Assembly (NCBI RefSeq): GCF_030389495.1
Contig: NZ_CP127832.1
Span: 1,116,001-1,180,000, forward strand
Source: Ligilactobacillus cholophilus
Lineage (GTDB): Bacteria; Bacillota; Bacilli; Lactobacillales; Lactobacillaceae
Reading direction: 5' to 3'
DNA: 64,000 bases
Made by a program: the position numbers and the translations under genes. The stretch's first letter is position 1. Every line of letters begins with the position of its first letter. Positions 53,481 through 63,583 of this stretch are shown here, piece after piece. The notes under the pieces are model-generated. The model was not told where the DNA came from. It saw only the letters and a list, made by a program, of their open reading frames with translations, and did not search any database.

Positions 53481-55021
53481 GTTGCAGGTGGCTTAGAAGT
53501 AATATCATACATTACACGGTTAACATGTTGAACTTCATTAACGATTCGTACTGAGATTTTTTGTAAAATATCCCATGGAATTTTTGCAAAGTCCGCAGTC
53601 ATTCCATCAATTGAAGTTACGGCACGAATTGCAACTGCATAATCATATGTTCGTCCATCACCCATTACACCAACAGAACGAATTCCAGGTAAAGCTACAA
53701 AGTATTGCCAAATTTCCTTGTCTAAACCGGCATTAGCAATTTCTTCACGCAAAATTGCATCTGCATCACGGACAATTTGTAATTTTTCTTCAGTTACTTC
53801 ACCAATTACACGAATTGCCAAACCTGGGCCTGGGAATGGTTGACGCCATACTAAATTATGAGGCATTCCTAATTTTTCGCCTAATTCACGAACTTCATCT
53901 TTAAATAATGTACGTAATGGTTCGATTAATTCAAAATCCATGTCTTCTGGAAGTCCGCCAACATTATGGTGAGACTTAATTGTTTGTGCTGTATCCGTTC
54001 CTGATTCAATCACATCCGTATAAAGCGTTCCTTGAGCTAAAAACTTAATTCCATCTAACTTCTTAGCTTCATCATTAAAGACTTGAATAAATTCATTTCC
54101 GATAATCTTCCGTTTCTTTTCAGGATCTGAAACGCCCTTTAACTTATCCAAGAAACGTTGTTGTGCATCAACTTTAATGATATTCAAGCCGAACTTACCA
54201 GCTAGACTATCCATTACTTGTTGTGCTTCATTTTTCCGCAATAAACCATGATCAACAAAAATACTTGTTAATTGATTACCAATTGCCTTATGTAACAATA
54301 CACCTACAACTGATGAATCAACCCCACCAGATAAAGCTAAAAGCACTTTCTTATCGCCAACAGTTTCACGAATCTTCTTGACTTGCATGTCAATGAAATC
54401 GTCCATTGTCCAATTATCTTTTGCTTGGCAAACATCAAATGCAAATCTTCTTAAAATATCATTACCATATTCTGTATTACGCACTTCTGGGTGGAATTGT
54501 AATCCATAAAATTTCTTTTCATCATTTGCAATTGCTGAAATAGGACAGTTTTGACTTGTAGCCACAACTTTAAATCCATCCGGTGCTTGAGTTACTAAAT
54601 CACCATGACTCATCCAAACTGTTTGTTCTGTTGGTAAACCTTTAAACATAACTGCATTATCATCAGTCACCTTAATATCTGCTTTACCATATTCTTTATT
54701 ATCAGCAGTTTCTACTTTTCCCCCAGGAAGAGTGTGTGCCATTAATTGCATCCCATAGCAAATTCCTAAAACAGGAATTCCTAAATTAAAGATTTCAGGA
54801 TCGACCTTAAAAGCACCATCATCATATACACTATTAGGTCCACCAGAAAAGATAATTCCCTTAGGGGCGATTTGCTTGATTTCTTCAGCCGTGATTTTAT
54901 GTGATAAGAGTTCTGAATACACACCAAATTCACGAATACGTCGTGTAATCAATTGATTATATTGACTACCAAAATCAAGCACGATAATCTTATCGAAATT
55001 TTGCATTTCATCCTTTACCAT
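53465..55021 (-). CDS. guaA: GMP synthase (glutamine-hydrolysing)
   Basis: 518 residues from the ATG at 55019-55021 (GAGGTG SD); the upstream frame to 55081 lacks an SD. The amidotransferase half has GICYGMQLM (Cys) and LQFHPEV (His-x-Glu), the ATP-PPase half [12 protein letters not shown], and the dimer domain ends KPPATIEYE. It converts XMP to GMP. Length and motifs are complete, so the putative insertion at its 3' end left the coding sequence whole. Confidence 0.96.
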   Translation of the reverse strand: MVKDEMQNFDKIIVLDFGSQYNQLITRRIREFGVYSELLSHKITAEEIKQIAPKGIIFSGGPNSVYDDGAFKVDPEIFNLGIPVLGICYGMQLMAHTLPGGKVETADNKEYGKADIKVTDDNAVMFKGLPTEQTVWMSHGDLVTQAPDGFKVVATSQNCPISAIANDEKKFYGLQFHPEVRNTEYGNDILRRFAFDVCQAKDNWTMDDFIDMQVKKIRETVGDKKVLLALSGGVDSSVVGVLLHKAIGNQLTSIFVDHGLLRKNEAQQVMDSLAGKFGLNIIKVDAQQRFLDKLKGVSDPEKKRKIIGNEFIQVFNDEAKKLDGIKFLAQGTLYTDVIESGTDTAQTIKSHHNVGGLPEDMDFELIEPLRTLFKDEVRELGEKLGMPHNLVWRQPFPGPGLAIRVIGEVTEEKLQIVRDADAILREEIANAGLDKEIWQYFVALPGIRSVGVMGDGRTYDYAVAIRAVTSIDGMTADFAKIPWDILQKISVRIVNEVQHVNRVMYDITSKPPATIEYE

Positions 55022-55118
55022 GCTTTTCACCTCATCATTGATATTATTATCCATTTTACAAAGACACCCGAATGATGTCAATTAAAATTTAATTATTATC
55101 AGTAAATAAACGCACTTT

Positions 55119-56042
55119 TCAGTATTTGCGCAACAAAAGTTCGTTTACTAAGTGATTACTTCCTTTTGCCATAATTAAATCTGCTCGATTCTTAGTTGGT
55201 AAAATATATTCATGTAAATTTACATGATTGACTGTTTCCCATGTATTCTTAGCAATTTGAAACGCCTTTTCGCGATTCTCTTTTTGTGCTAAAGAATAAT
55301 AATAATTATGCGGATCATTGAATGCTCCATTTAAAAGCATTTCAAACCGTTCCAAATACCAGCGACGAATGTCTTTTTCTTCTGCATCCACATAGATTGA
55401 AAAGTCAAAGTAATCACTTACATAAATTTGTTGATTGCTTGGTAACTGTAAGACATTAATCCCCTCTACAATCAAAATATCTGGATTATTAACAACATCA
55501 ACTCGATTTGGTATAATATCGTAACTTTGATGTGAATAAACTGGTGCTTGTGCAAGCTTTCCACTTTTAACTTCATCAATAAAGTGAATCAACTTCTCCA
55601 TATCATAACTTTCCGGAAATCCTTTACGATTAAGTAATTGATGTTCCTTTAAATATGCATTTGGATATAAAAATCCATCTGTTGTGATTAGTTGTACCTT
55701 TTTCCCCGGAAACGCTTCTTTTAATAACAACTTTAATAAACGTGCAGTTGTACTCTTCCCCACAGCAACCGATCCCGCAATCCCAATAATGAACGGAATA
55801 TTTTGTAGTGGTTTCCCTAAAAAACGAGCTGTTTGTTCTTGCTTATATTTTTGTACATTCAATTGCATTTCAATGTAATAAACAAGTGGCATATATATTT
55901 CTTGAACATCCTTAATTGAAATCCGATCGTTCAATGATTTAATATGCTCTAACTCTTTTTCTGTCAATGGCACAATATTCTTTTCATAGTATTCACGCCA
56001 TTTTTTTCGCGGGATTCTAAAATAATTTAATGATTCTTCCAT
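55119..56042 (-). CDS. coaA: Pantothenate kinase type I
   Basis: 307 residues. The P-loop GIAGSVAVGKSTTAR, LITTDGFLYPN, RKGFPESYD and VEGINVLQ are the CoaA marks. It phosphorylates pantothenate as the first step of CoA synthesis. It starts one base after the helD stop and precedes guaA, a frequent lactobacillar order. Confidence 0.95.
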   Translation of the reverse strand: MEESLNYFRIPRKKWREYYEKNIVPLTEKELEHIKSLNDRISIKDVQEIYMPLVYYIEMQLNVQKYKQEQTARFLGKPLQNIPFIIGIAGSVAVGKSTTARLLKLLLKEAFPGKKVQLITTDGFLYPNAYLKEHQLLNRKGFPESYDMEKLIHFIDEVKSGKLAQAPVYSHQSYDIIPNRVDVVNNPDILIVEGINVLQLPSNQQIYVSDYFDFSIYVDAEEKDIRRWYLERFEMLLNGAFNDPHNYYYSLAQKENREKAFQIAKNTWETVNHVNLHEYILPTKNRADLIMAKGSNHLVNELLLRKY

Positions 56043-56043
56043 T

Positions 56044-58362
56044 TTATTTATCAGCGATGCGATTGTGCATCACATATGTCTCCTTTTTCACATTATTAAA
56101 TAGTGGTGATAATTCTTTTTCAGCAAATATATCTAATCGATGCATTGCACGTGAACAAATTGTATATACTAATTGACGTTCATCTTCATCATGATAGTTT
56201 GCCTTATTAGCATTCCACATAATAATTGCATCAAATTCCAAACCTTTAGCTAAATATGCTGGAACAACCAAAGTTCCTTCAACTAAACGTTGATTTTCGG
56301 TTTTAATTAAACTTACATTCTCACCCTGTTGTTTTAATTCATCTGTCAACGTTGCACACTCTGCCAATGTCTTACCAATAATTGCTGTTGTCATTTTTTT
56401 GCTTCTATTGTATTGCAATTGACGTACTACATCTGCAACCATTTTTTGATTTGAATCATCAATAGTAATGGTTGGTAAATCTCCTGTTCGGTTAAAGGCT
56501 GTTACCTTCTCACCGTTTACGAGGACACCCTTTGTAAAGTCTGTAATTTGTTTAGTTGAACGATAAGATTGTGTTAGCTGCACTACTTTAGTCTTATCAG
56601 GATCAAACATTGTTGATAATTCTTCCAATAAACTATGACTATTTTCTTTTGTAAAAATTGCTTGGTTCAAATCGCCGAGCATTGTAAACTTAGCACGTGG
56701 AAAATCATTCTTTAAATAAGCTAATTGATAAGCTGTATAGTCTTGAATTTCATCAATAAAGACTTCTCGAATATCAGTATTCTCACGTTTCCCAGTAATT
56801 AAATCGTATAGAAAGAGATATGCTGTAACATCTGTCATTGATAAATGTTTATCAATCAAATTTTGCTTAATTGTTGCGACATGTTGTTCCCATTGTTCAG
56901 TCGTAATATCGTGGGCAGTTAAATTAATTAACTGTGGCGTCGCACGCAAGAAATCATAATATTGCTTGTTAATATTTAAGAATCTGTTGTGAATAATTGT
57001 TTGTCTAATTTGTTGAAAATGTTTCATTACATAGTTTTTAGCTAAGTAGAACATTTCATCTGCACCATTTTCAAAACTATCACGATTCTTATTACCATAT
57101 AAACTATTCAATTCCTCATGACTTAGATCTTGAACTGCTTTTTGTACTTTATCAGTTTTTGCAATTCGATTTAACTTTCGATGTAATAACTTAAGCAGTT
57201 CTTCTTTAGTTGCACTAATTCGATTTCTTAAATGATAATTTTCATTGAAACTGTAATAAATATCTCTTATTTTTTCACGCGTAAAAACAATTTTTCCATG
57301 ATATTTAATATCTTTAAAATCAATTCCATCTTTTTCCAAATAATTAGCATACTTTTGAGTAGCCTTGAAAAAGGCAAGACTATCTTTTAACGCTTTAATT
57401 TTTTTATTATTTCCCGTATTTGTTTCTTCAAATCTTTCTTGCAATGTTTCAACATGAATGCGAGGAACCCGACGTTGTGTATATTGATAGAATGTCATTT
57501 GAACCATATTTTGTTCACCTAACTCTGGCAAAACACGATCAATATAATCATTAAATAATTGGTTAGGTGAGAATAAAATAATTTGACTGGAATTTAAATT
57601 ACCACGATAACGATATAATAGATAAGCAACACGTTGTAATACTGCCGATGTTTTTCCTGAACCTGCTGCCCCTTGAACAAACAATAAATCTGACTTTGTA
57701 TCACGAATAATTTTATTCTGTTCTTTTTGGATAGTGGTTACAATGCTTTTCATTTTAATATCAGAAGATTCATCAAGAACCTCTAAAAGCATTTGATCAC
57801 CCACAGTTTCGTCTGTATCAAATAAGGTAATGATTTTGCCATCTTCTACCATAAATTGACGTTTCAATGTCAAATTAACGGTTTGAGTACCGTCCGGTGT
57901 TTCATATGAAACTTTTCCTAAACCACCGTCGTAGTATACACTCGAAATTGGCGCACGCCAGTCATACACCAAAAAATGGTCTGGAGTATCTGAGAAACTT
58001 GCTAATCCAATATATGCTGTTTCCGTTTTATTAGAACCAGTTTCTTGAAAATCAATTCGTGCAAAATATGGCTTCTTTTCTAATTTTTGTAATACTTCTA
58101 ATTCTTTTGTAGCTTGTTGCCAACTATTTTGCCGTTCTTGTAATAGTTGCTGCTGTTGACGTACAGATAAAGCTGTATCCATCATTCCAGAATAAGTTGA
58201 AGTCTTTATACGGACATTATTTTTAAAATCTGCCTGTATTGCTCGCTCATCCTTTTCAGCATTTTCAATATTTTTTTGGTCCTTTTTTTCGGCAGTCTTG
58301 ATTTTGTCAACTACCATATCCATTCTTGCTTGTTCTTGTTTTTTTATTTGATCAGCACTCAT
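56044..58362 (-). CDS. helD: UvrD/Rep-like helicase HelD (RNA polymerase recycling factor)
   Basis: 772 residues. An N-terminal coiled coil (RQQQQLLQERQNSW region) precedes the helicase core: Walker A GAAGSGKTS (near 231), Walker B FIDEIQDYTAYQLAYL (part: DEIQDYTAYQ), LGDLNQAIF and the C-terminal QLTQSYRST and AKGLEFDAIIMW. This is the HelD architecture, which removes stalled RNA polymerase from DNA. It heads the helD-coaA run. Confidence 0.9.
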   Translation of the reverse strand: MSADQIKKQEQARMDMVVDKIKTAEKKDQKNIENAEKDERAIQADFKNNVRIKTSTYSGMMDTALSVRQQQQLLQERQNSWQQATKELEVLQKLEKKPYFARIDFQETGSNKTETAYIGLASFSDTPDHFLVYDWRAPISSVYYDGGLGKVSYETPDGTQTVNLTLKRQFMVEDGKIITLFDTDETVGDQMLLEVLDESSDIKMKSIVTTIQKEQNKIIRDTKSDLLFVQGAAGSGKTSAVLQRVAYLLYRYRGNLNSSQIILFSPNQLFNDYIDRVLPELGEQNMVQMTFYQYTQRRVPRIHVETLQERFEETNTGNNKKIKALKDSLAFFKATQKYANYLEKDGIDFKDIKYHGKIVFTREKIRDIYYSFNENYHLRNRISATKEELLKLLHRKLNRIAKTDKVQKAVQDLSHEELNSLYGNKNRDSFENGADEMFYLAKNYVMKHFQQIRQTIIHNRFLNINKQYYDFLRATPQLINLTAHDITTEQWEQHVATIKQNLIDKHLSMTDVTAYLFLYDLITGKRENTDIREVFIDEIQDYTAYQLAYLKNDFPRAKFTMLGDLNQAIFTKENSHSLLEELSTMFDPDKTKVVQLTQSYRSTKQITDFTKGVLVNGEKVTAFNRTGDLPTITIDDSNQKMVADVVRQLQYNRSKKMTTAIIGKTLAECATLTDELKQQGENVSLIKTENQRLVEGTLVVPAYLAKGLEFDAIIMWNANKANYHDEDERQLVYTICSRAMHRLDIFAEKELSPLFNNVKKETYVMHNRIADK

Positions 58363-58565
58363 CGAAACTATTCCCTTCCCTTTTAAAATACAAGTTATAA
58401 TATTTTAGCATAATCAGCAGATTTAATTCAAAAGATGCGCTATAATCTCGCATTCACATAAAATTATTGATTATATTAAATTTACGCCAATTCAAGTAAT
58501 AAAATTTTGTCAAAACACCATTGCGCGGTATTATATTTAATAACTAAATTTAAGTAGGTGAGGCA

Positions 58566-59213
58566 ATGCTCAGTCAAATTATTTACGGTATTCTTCATTT
58601 TAAAGAATATCTTTTCCCATTAATTGAAGGATTAGGAAACTGGTCTTATATATTAATTTTCATTTTAATTTTTATGGAAACTGGGTTAGTTATTTTCCCA
58701 TTTCTTCCAGGCGAATCATTGATTTTCTTTACTAGTGCAATTGCATCCGTAAAAAATTCAATTCTCGATATTCGCATTTTATTCTTAGTTTATTTCTTTG
58801 CTGCTTTGATCGGTGATACAGTAAACTTTGAAATTGGAAAACATCTGAAGCGACTTCCATTTTTCAAAAAACATTTAACAGAAGCTCGTTTGCAAGCTGG
58901 CATCCGTTTTTACCATCGTCATGGCGGTAAAACCGTAATATTTGGTCGTTTTATTCCACTTATCCGGACTTTTGTTCCTTTAATTTCAGGAACAATTGGG
59001 ATGTCAACTAAAAAATTTGCTTTTTATAATTTATTAGGAGTATTGCTTTGGGTTTCAGCTGGCAGTTTCTTAGGTTATTTCTTTGGTCAAGTACCTTTTG
59101 TTCAACAACACTTCTCCGAAATCTTTGTTGGGATTGCAATTTGTGCAATTATCCCTGCTATATTTGCCGGCATCTCCAATTTCTTAAAACGAAGAAAAGA
59201 AAAAATGATGTAA
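58566..59213 (+). CDS. DedA-family membrane protein
   Basis: 215 residues. FLPGESLIFFTSAIA, GDTVNFEIGK and GRFIPLIRTFVPLISG (with the conserved Arg residues) define DedA/SNARE-associated proteins, which include polyprenyl-phosphate flippases. Start at ATG 58566 after GTAGGTGAGG. It is divergent from helD and monocistronic. Confidence 0.9.
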   Translation: MLSQIIYGILHFKEYLFPLIEGLGNWSYILIFILIFMETGLVIFPFLPGESLIFFTSAIASVKNSILDIRILFLVYFFAALIGDTVNFEIGKHLKRLPFFKKHLTEARLQAGIRFYHRHGGKTVIFGRFIPLIRTFVPLISGTIGMSTKKFAFYNLLGVLLWVSAGSFLGYFFGQVPFVQQHFSEIFVGIAICAIIPAIFAGISNFLKRRKEKMM

Positions 59214-59403
59214 TAATAACCTAATCATTATTTGATTTACTTATTATTAAAATTAAAAGAATTATATTAGATTGAAAAATTTAATTCAAAATGCCTCAAC
59301 CTCCTAATTTATAAATTAATCATATGATTTATCAGAGATTGGACTTATATAACAATCTCTTATTATAATAGTGATAGTAATTTTTAACGAAAGAGGATTT
59401 TAT

Positions 59404-61272
59404 ATGACACTTTCTTTAGTAATCGTTACAGTTGCAATGTTTGCAACACCAATGATTTTATCCCGTTTCAAGGTTTCAGTTGTTCCAACATCTGTTGCTG
59501 AGGTAATTGTCGGGATTATTCTAGGCCAAAGTTGCCTTCATTTAGTAAAAATGAATAGCGTTTTAAGTTATTTATCAACTCTTGGGGTTATCTTTTTGAT
59601 GTTCTTGAGTGGTATGGAAATTGATTTTTCTTTATTTAAAAAGAATAGCAAAAAACGAATGACGCCGCTTGAATTAAAAAAAGCAAATGCACAACCTCAA
59701 ACTTCGCCATTAAAAACGGCAATTTTAGCTTATGGTCTTAGTGTAGTAACAGCCGTGATTCTAGCAATTCTATTTAAAGTTTCTGGTCTCTTCACTAACT
59801 TTATGCTTGCTACTATTTTATTTGCAACCGTCTCTTTAGGCGTTGTAATTTCATTACTTAAAGAAAATGAATTATTAAGCAAGCCGTTTGGTCAAGCTAT
59901 ACTTCTATTTGCCGTATTAGGTGAAGTTGTTCCTTTATTGACACTAACAGTGTATTCATCCCTATATTCAGGTAAGGGAGAAACTTTATGGTTAATTTCA
60001 CTAATCTTCATTGTAGCTGCCTTATTTTTCCGTCATTTTCGTAAGTTCTTTACATTTTTTGACACGATCAATAAATCAACTACTCAATTAGATATGCGTT
60101 TAGCTTTCTTAATCATCATTACATTAGTGGTATTAGCGGAAGAAGTTGGTGCCGAAAATATCTTAGGGGCATTCGTTGCCGGAATTGTAGTTAAATTACT
60201 TCAACCAGAAGAAGAAACTCAACGCAAACTTGATTCAATTGGATATGGAATTTTTATTCCTTACTTCTTCATTATAACTGGAGTGAAGCTAAACATTCCT
60301 TCATTATTAGCTTCTCCTAAGACATTAATATTAATACCATTATTCTTTATCGCATTTATTGTAGCTAAACTTCCTGCATACTTTGGCTACCGTACGCGTT
60401 TTTCAAAGGGAAATTCACGTGCTGCTGCCATTCTTTCAACAACAACAATTACATTAGTATTAGCTACTTTAACTGTCGCTGAAGAATTAAATGCAATTAC
60501 TCCACAACAATCTGGGGCATTCATTTTAGCTGGTATTTTAACATGTATATTTGCTCCAATTTTATTCAACAAGTTATATAAACCAGAACCAGAAGATGTT
60601 CAAAAAACTAAAGTTACTATTATTGGCGCAAACTTCCTTACAATCCCTGCAGCTCAACAAGTTTCTAAAGACTGGTATGATGTGAAAATTTATACTGATA
60701 AACAAGCAGATTATACAACATATAAATCTCGTTCAAACGTTCAGTTAGTTAAGTCTCTAAATCCAGATGACCTAATTGAACAGGAAATTTTCGACACTGA
60801 TATATTAGTGTTAGCATATAATACCTTAGTAAACTATAACTTGGCGATGAACGCTAAAAAGTATGGAGTAAAAGAAGTCATTGCTTATATTGAAAGTCGT
60901 GACCCTAATGATACAATGGAAAAAGAATTAGATGAAGCTGGCGTTGATACAATCAACAAGTTTAGTATGGATGTTAACATCTTACGGACTGCAATTGAAT
61001 CACCATCAATGCTTCAAGTCCTTTCTGATGGTGGCGATGCTCACATTTACGAAGTTACTGTTCGAAATGCACGCTTTGCTGGTTTGGAAATTCACAAATT
61101 GCCATTTATTAAGGACATTACAATCAGTCGAATTTTCCGTAATCGACATGCTATTGCTCCTCACGGTGAAACACGAATTCAATTAAATGATCATATCATC
61201 TTCTCTGGTGAACGTGATGTTGTTCAAAAAATTCGTAAATCATTAGGCCGTCTAAATGAGGAAAATTACTAA
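59404..61272 (+). CDS. CPA2-type cation/H+ antiporter with RCK (TrkA) domains
   Basis: 622 residues from the ATG at 59404 (AAAGAGGA SD; the frame opens at 59371). About 12 helices (1-390) carry the Kef-type EVIVGIILGQ start and GAENILGAFVAGIVVKL (ion-binding region). A TrkA-N-like segment (VTIIGANFLTIPAAQQV, part: IIGANFLTIP) and a TrkA-C domain (VRNARFAGLEIHKLP) follow. It probably exchanges K+ or Na+ for protons under nucleotide control. It is 26 bp before hflX. Confidence 0.87.
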   Translation: MTLSLVIVTVAMFATPMILSRFKVSVVPTSVAEVIVGIILGQSCLHLVKMNSVLSYLSTLGVIFLMFLSGMEIDFSLFKKNSKKRMTPLELKKANAQPQTSPLKTAILAYGLSVVTAVILAILFKVSGLFTNFMLATILFATVSLGVVISLLKENELLSKPFGQAILLFAVLGEVVPLLTLTVYSSLYSGKGETLWLISLIFIVAALFFRHFRKFFTFFDTINKSTTQLDMRLAFLIIITLVVLAEEVGAENILGAFVAGIVVKLLQPEEETQRKLDSIGYGIFIPYFFIITGVKLNIPSLLASPKTLILIPLFFIAFIVAKLPAYFGYRTRFSKGNSRAAAILSTTTITLVLATLTVAEELNAITPQQSGAFILAGILTCIFAPILFNKLYKPEPEDVQKTKVTIIGANFLTIPAAQQVSKDWYDVKIYTDKQADYTTYKSRSNVQLVKSLNPDDLIEQEIFDTDILVLAYNTLVNYNLAMNAKKYGVKEVIAYIESRDPNDTMEKELDEAGVDTINKFSMDVNILRTAIESPSMLQVLSDGGDAHIYEVTVRNARFAGLEIHKLPFIKDITISRIFRNRHAIAPHGETRIQLNDHIIFSGERDVVQKIRKSLGRLNEENY

Positions 61273-61298
61273 AATTTTAAATAGATTGGGATAATAAT

Positions 61299-62570
61299 AT
61301 GAAATCAGTTATAATTGGTGGAATCGAAAACGAACAGCTTAATTTTGACTATACAATGGAAGAATTAGCGAATTTAGCCAATGCAGACAACATGGAAGTC
61401 GTTGGCGAGATCCGCCAAAATATTGAAAAACCTGTTTCTGCAACCTATTTTGGTAAAGGAAAAGTTGAAGAAATTCGTGAACAAGCAATTGCTTTAGACG
61501 CTGAAGCTTTAATTGTTAATGATGAACTTTTACCAACTCAAATTCGTAATCTTGAGGAAGAAACAGGACTAGATATTATTGATCGCACTGCTTTAATTTT
61601 AGATATTTTTGCTTCACGAGCACATACAAAAGTTGCAAAATTACAAGTAAAAATCGCACAACTACAATATCAGCTACCTCGAATCAGAACCGCAAGCATT
61701 AATAAAATGGATCAACAAACTGCTGGTGGTAATACAGGTGGTGGATTCACTAACCGTGGTACTGGTGAAACTCAAATTGAATTAAACCGGCGTACAATTC
61801 AAAAACAAATTTCTGCATTACGTAAGGAACTAAAAGAAGTCCAACGTGATACAGCCACACAACGTAAAAAGCGTCAAAAATCTGACTTAAAATCAGTTGC
61901 TTTAGTTGGGTATACTAATGCTGGTAAATCAACAACTATGAATAATATTCTTGATTATTTGGAAATTAATGATAGCAAACGCGTTTTTGAAAAAGACATG
62001 CTCTTTGCTACGTTAGATACATATGTCCGTAAAATCACTTTACCTGATAAAAAAGCATTTATCTTAAGTGATACCGTTGGATTTGTATCTAAATTACCTC
62101 ACCAATTAGTTGAGGCCTTTAAATCAACATTATTAGAAGCTGCTGAAGCAGACCTCTTAATTCAAGTAGTCGATATCTCTGATCCAAATTATCGTCAAAT
62201 GATTCAGACAACGGAAGATACATTACGCGATATTGGAGTTGATAACATTCCAATGATTTATGCTTTTAATAAAGCTGACAAAGCAAATATTCCTTATCCA
62301 ACATTAGAAAGTAACCAGTTTACTTACTGTGCTAAAGACCAAAAATCAATTACTATGTTACTTGATTTATTGCATAAAGAATTATTTAAGGACTATCAAA
62401 CTAAGAAGTTTCTTATTCCGTTTAACCAAGGCAAATACATTGATATTTTAAATCAACAAGCAAACATTAAAGAAACTGAATACCAAAATGATGGTACTTT
62501 AATTACCGCTGATGTTTCGCCTAAATTAAAACAACAATTAGCATCTTTCATAGTTGATGAAGATAAATAA
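61299..62570 (+). CDS. hflX: Ribosome-associated GTPase HflX
   Basis: 423 residues. N-terminal GTP_bdg domain (ATYFGKGKVEEI), linker helix with GGGFTNRGTGETQIELNRR (part: GTGETQIELNRR), G domain: G1 GYTNAGKST, G3 DTVGF, G4 NKAD. HflX splits stalled or hibernating ribosomes. Followed at once by a strong terminator. Confidence 0.95.
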   Translation: MKSVIIGGIENEQLNFDYTMEELANLANADNMEVVGEIRQNIEKPVSATYFGKGKVEEIREQAIALDAEALIVNDELLPTQIRNLEEETGLDIIDRTALILDIFASRAHTKVAKLQVKIAQLQYQLPRIRTASINKMDQQTAGGNTGGGFTNRGTGETQIELNRRTIQKQISALRKELKEVQRDTATQRKKRQKSDLKSVALVGYTNAGKSTTMNNILDYLEINDSKRVFEKDMLFATLDTYVRKITLPDKKAFILSDTVGFVSKLPHQLVEAFKSTLLEAAEADLLIQVVDISDPNYRQMIQTTEDTLRDIGVDNIPMIYAFNKADKANIPYPTLESNQFTYCAKDQKSITMLLDLLHKELFKDYQTKKFLIPFNQGKYIDILNQQANIKETEYQNDGTLITADVSPKLKQQLASFIVDEDK

Positions 62571-62603
62571 AAAAGAAGTTGCAATATTGCAACTTCTTTT
62601 TTT
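62571..62603. terminator. Bidirectional terminator after hflX
   Basis: A perfect 30-bp palindrome 62571-62600 (15-base halves), then T run. It serves hflX and the converging gene. Confidence 0.9.
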
Positions 62604-63567
62604 ATCTTCGACTTCTCCAATGTTTGTTAGGAACTTTAGTTTCCACAGTTTCATGTTGAGACCGTGACATTGTGGAAGTTTCTTCTACTGTTTCAGAAAA
62701 GCCTGAGTTAGTGCCTCCCACACGACTTTGTTGTGATGAGCTGTCAGCAGTTTCTTTTTTACGATATGCAATTTGTACATCTAAAGTAAATGGATTATTC
62801 TTTTCAATTAAACCACTTCGACCTAAAATTTTTTCAGGACCGCCTGTAATTACTGCTGTTGCTAAATATAATTGATACTTTTTCATTGCTTCTCTTGCAC
62901 TCAATAATCCTACTTCACGGATGGTTGCAAGTTCTTTTCGCTCAATTTGGTTTAAACCACCATATATTACTAATGAATTTCCCTTTTGTGCTAATTCAAA
63001 ATAAGGTAATGCAACTGGAGCACTTAATGCTTTTTGTGGTTTATTAAGCTTTTCCAATTTTTCGTAAATTTCAGCTTCACTTAATCCACCATAATCTAAT
63101 TTTAAGTATCCCATTCGTGTTAATTGCTGTGCCAATTCTTGAATATTATGATGTTGTGTTCCTGAATGCACAACTGCTGCTGGTAAAAAGTTTTCATTTT
63201 TAAAAATCCCATTAGTTTGTACATATCCAGGCATTAACTCTCGTTTTTCTGCTTCTGCAGCTGACATTGGATCTTGTCCTTGCAAATGTAATTTTTTCTC
63301 TATCCAAGGAGAAACATCAATTTTAGATTTTTTTGTTTTTGTAAAATAATAAAGTAAATTCAAATATGAAAAATATAAAATTCCAATAAACGCTAACAAA
63401 AATAAAGTACCACGAAGAAAATACCCATTAATATAAAATTTTATTGCAACATATAGTAAATAAAAATTACCAATAGTAGCTAAAATAGTATAAATTCGAT
63501 TCTTTAAAACTGTACTTAAATTGACATAATTTAAAGAAGCTCGAATCATATCAAGAAATGTAAACAT
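62602..63567 (-). CDS. Two-helix membrane protein with Ser-rich tail, unknown
   Basis: 321 residues. Two close helices (about 25-45 and 52-75) are followed by a cytosolic or outer domain with LMPGYVQTNGIF, LPAAVVHSGTQHH, LPYFELAQKGNSLVIYGG and YQLYLATAVITGGPEKILG (part: TAVITGGPEKILG). The tail (about 275-321) is Ser/Thr/Glu-rich and ends in basic residues. This looks like a conserved lactobacillar membrane protein of unknown function. An AAGGAGT SD precedes the ATG, 17 bp after the next gene's stop, so they share a transcript. Confidence 0.72.
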   Translation of the reverse strand: MFTFLDMIRASLNYVNLSTVLKNRIYTILATIGNFYLLYVAIKFYINGYFLRGTLFLLAFIGILYFSYLNLLYYFTKTKKSKIDVSPWIEKKLHLQGQDPMSAAEAEKRELMPGYVQTNGIFKNENFLPAAVVHSGTQHHNIQELAQQLTRMGYLKLDYGGLSEAEIYEKLEKLNKPQKALSAPVALPYFELAQKGNSLVIYGGLNQIERKELATIREVGLLSAREAMKKYQLYLATAVITGGPEKILGRSGLIEKNNPFTLDVQIAYRKKETADSSSQQSRVGGTNSGFSETVEETSTMSRSQHETVETKVPNKHWRSRR

Positions 63568-63583
63568 CTATTATTCGACTCCT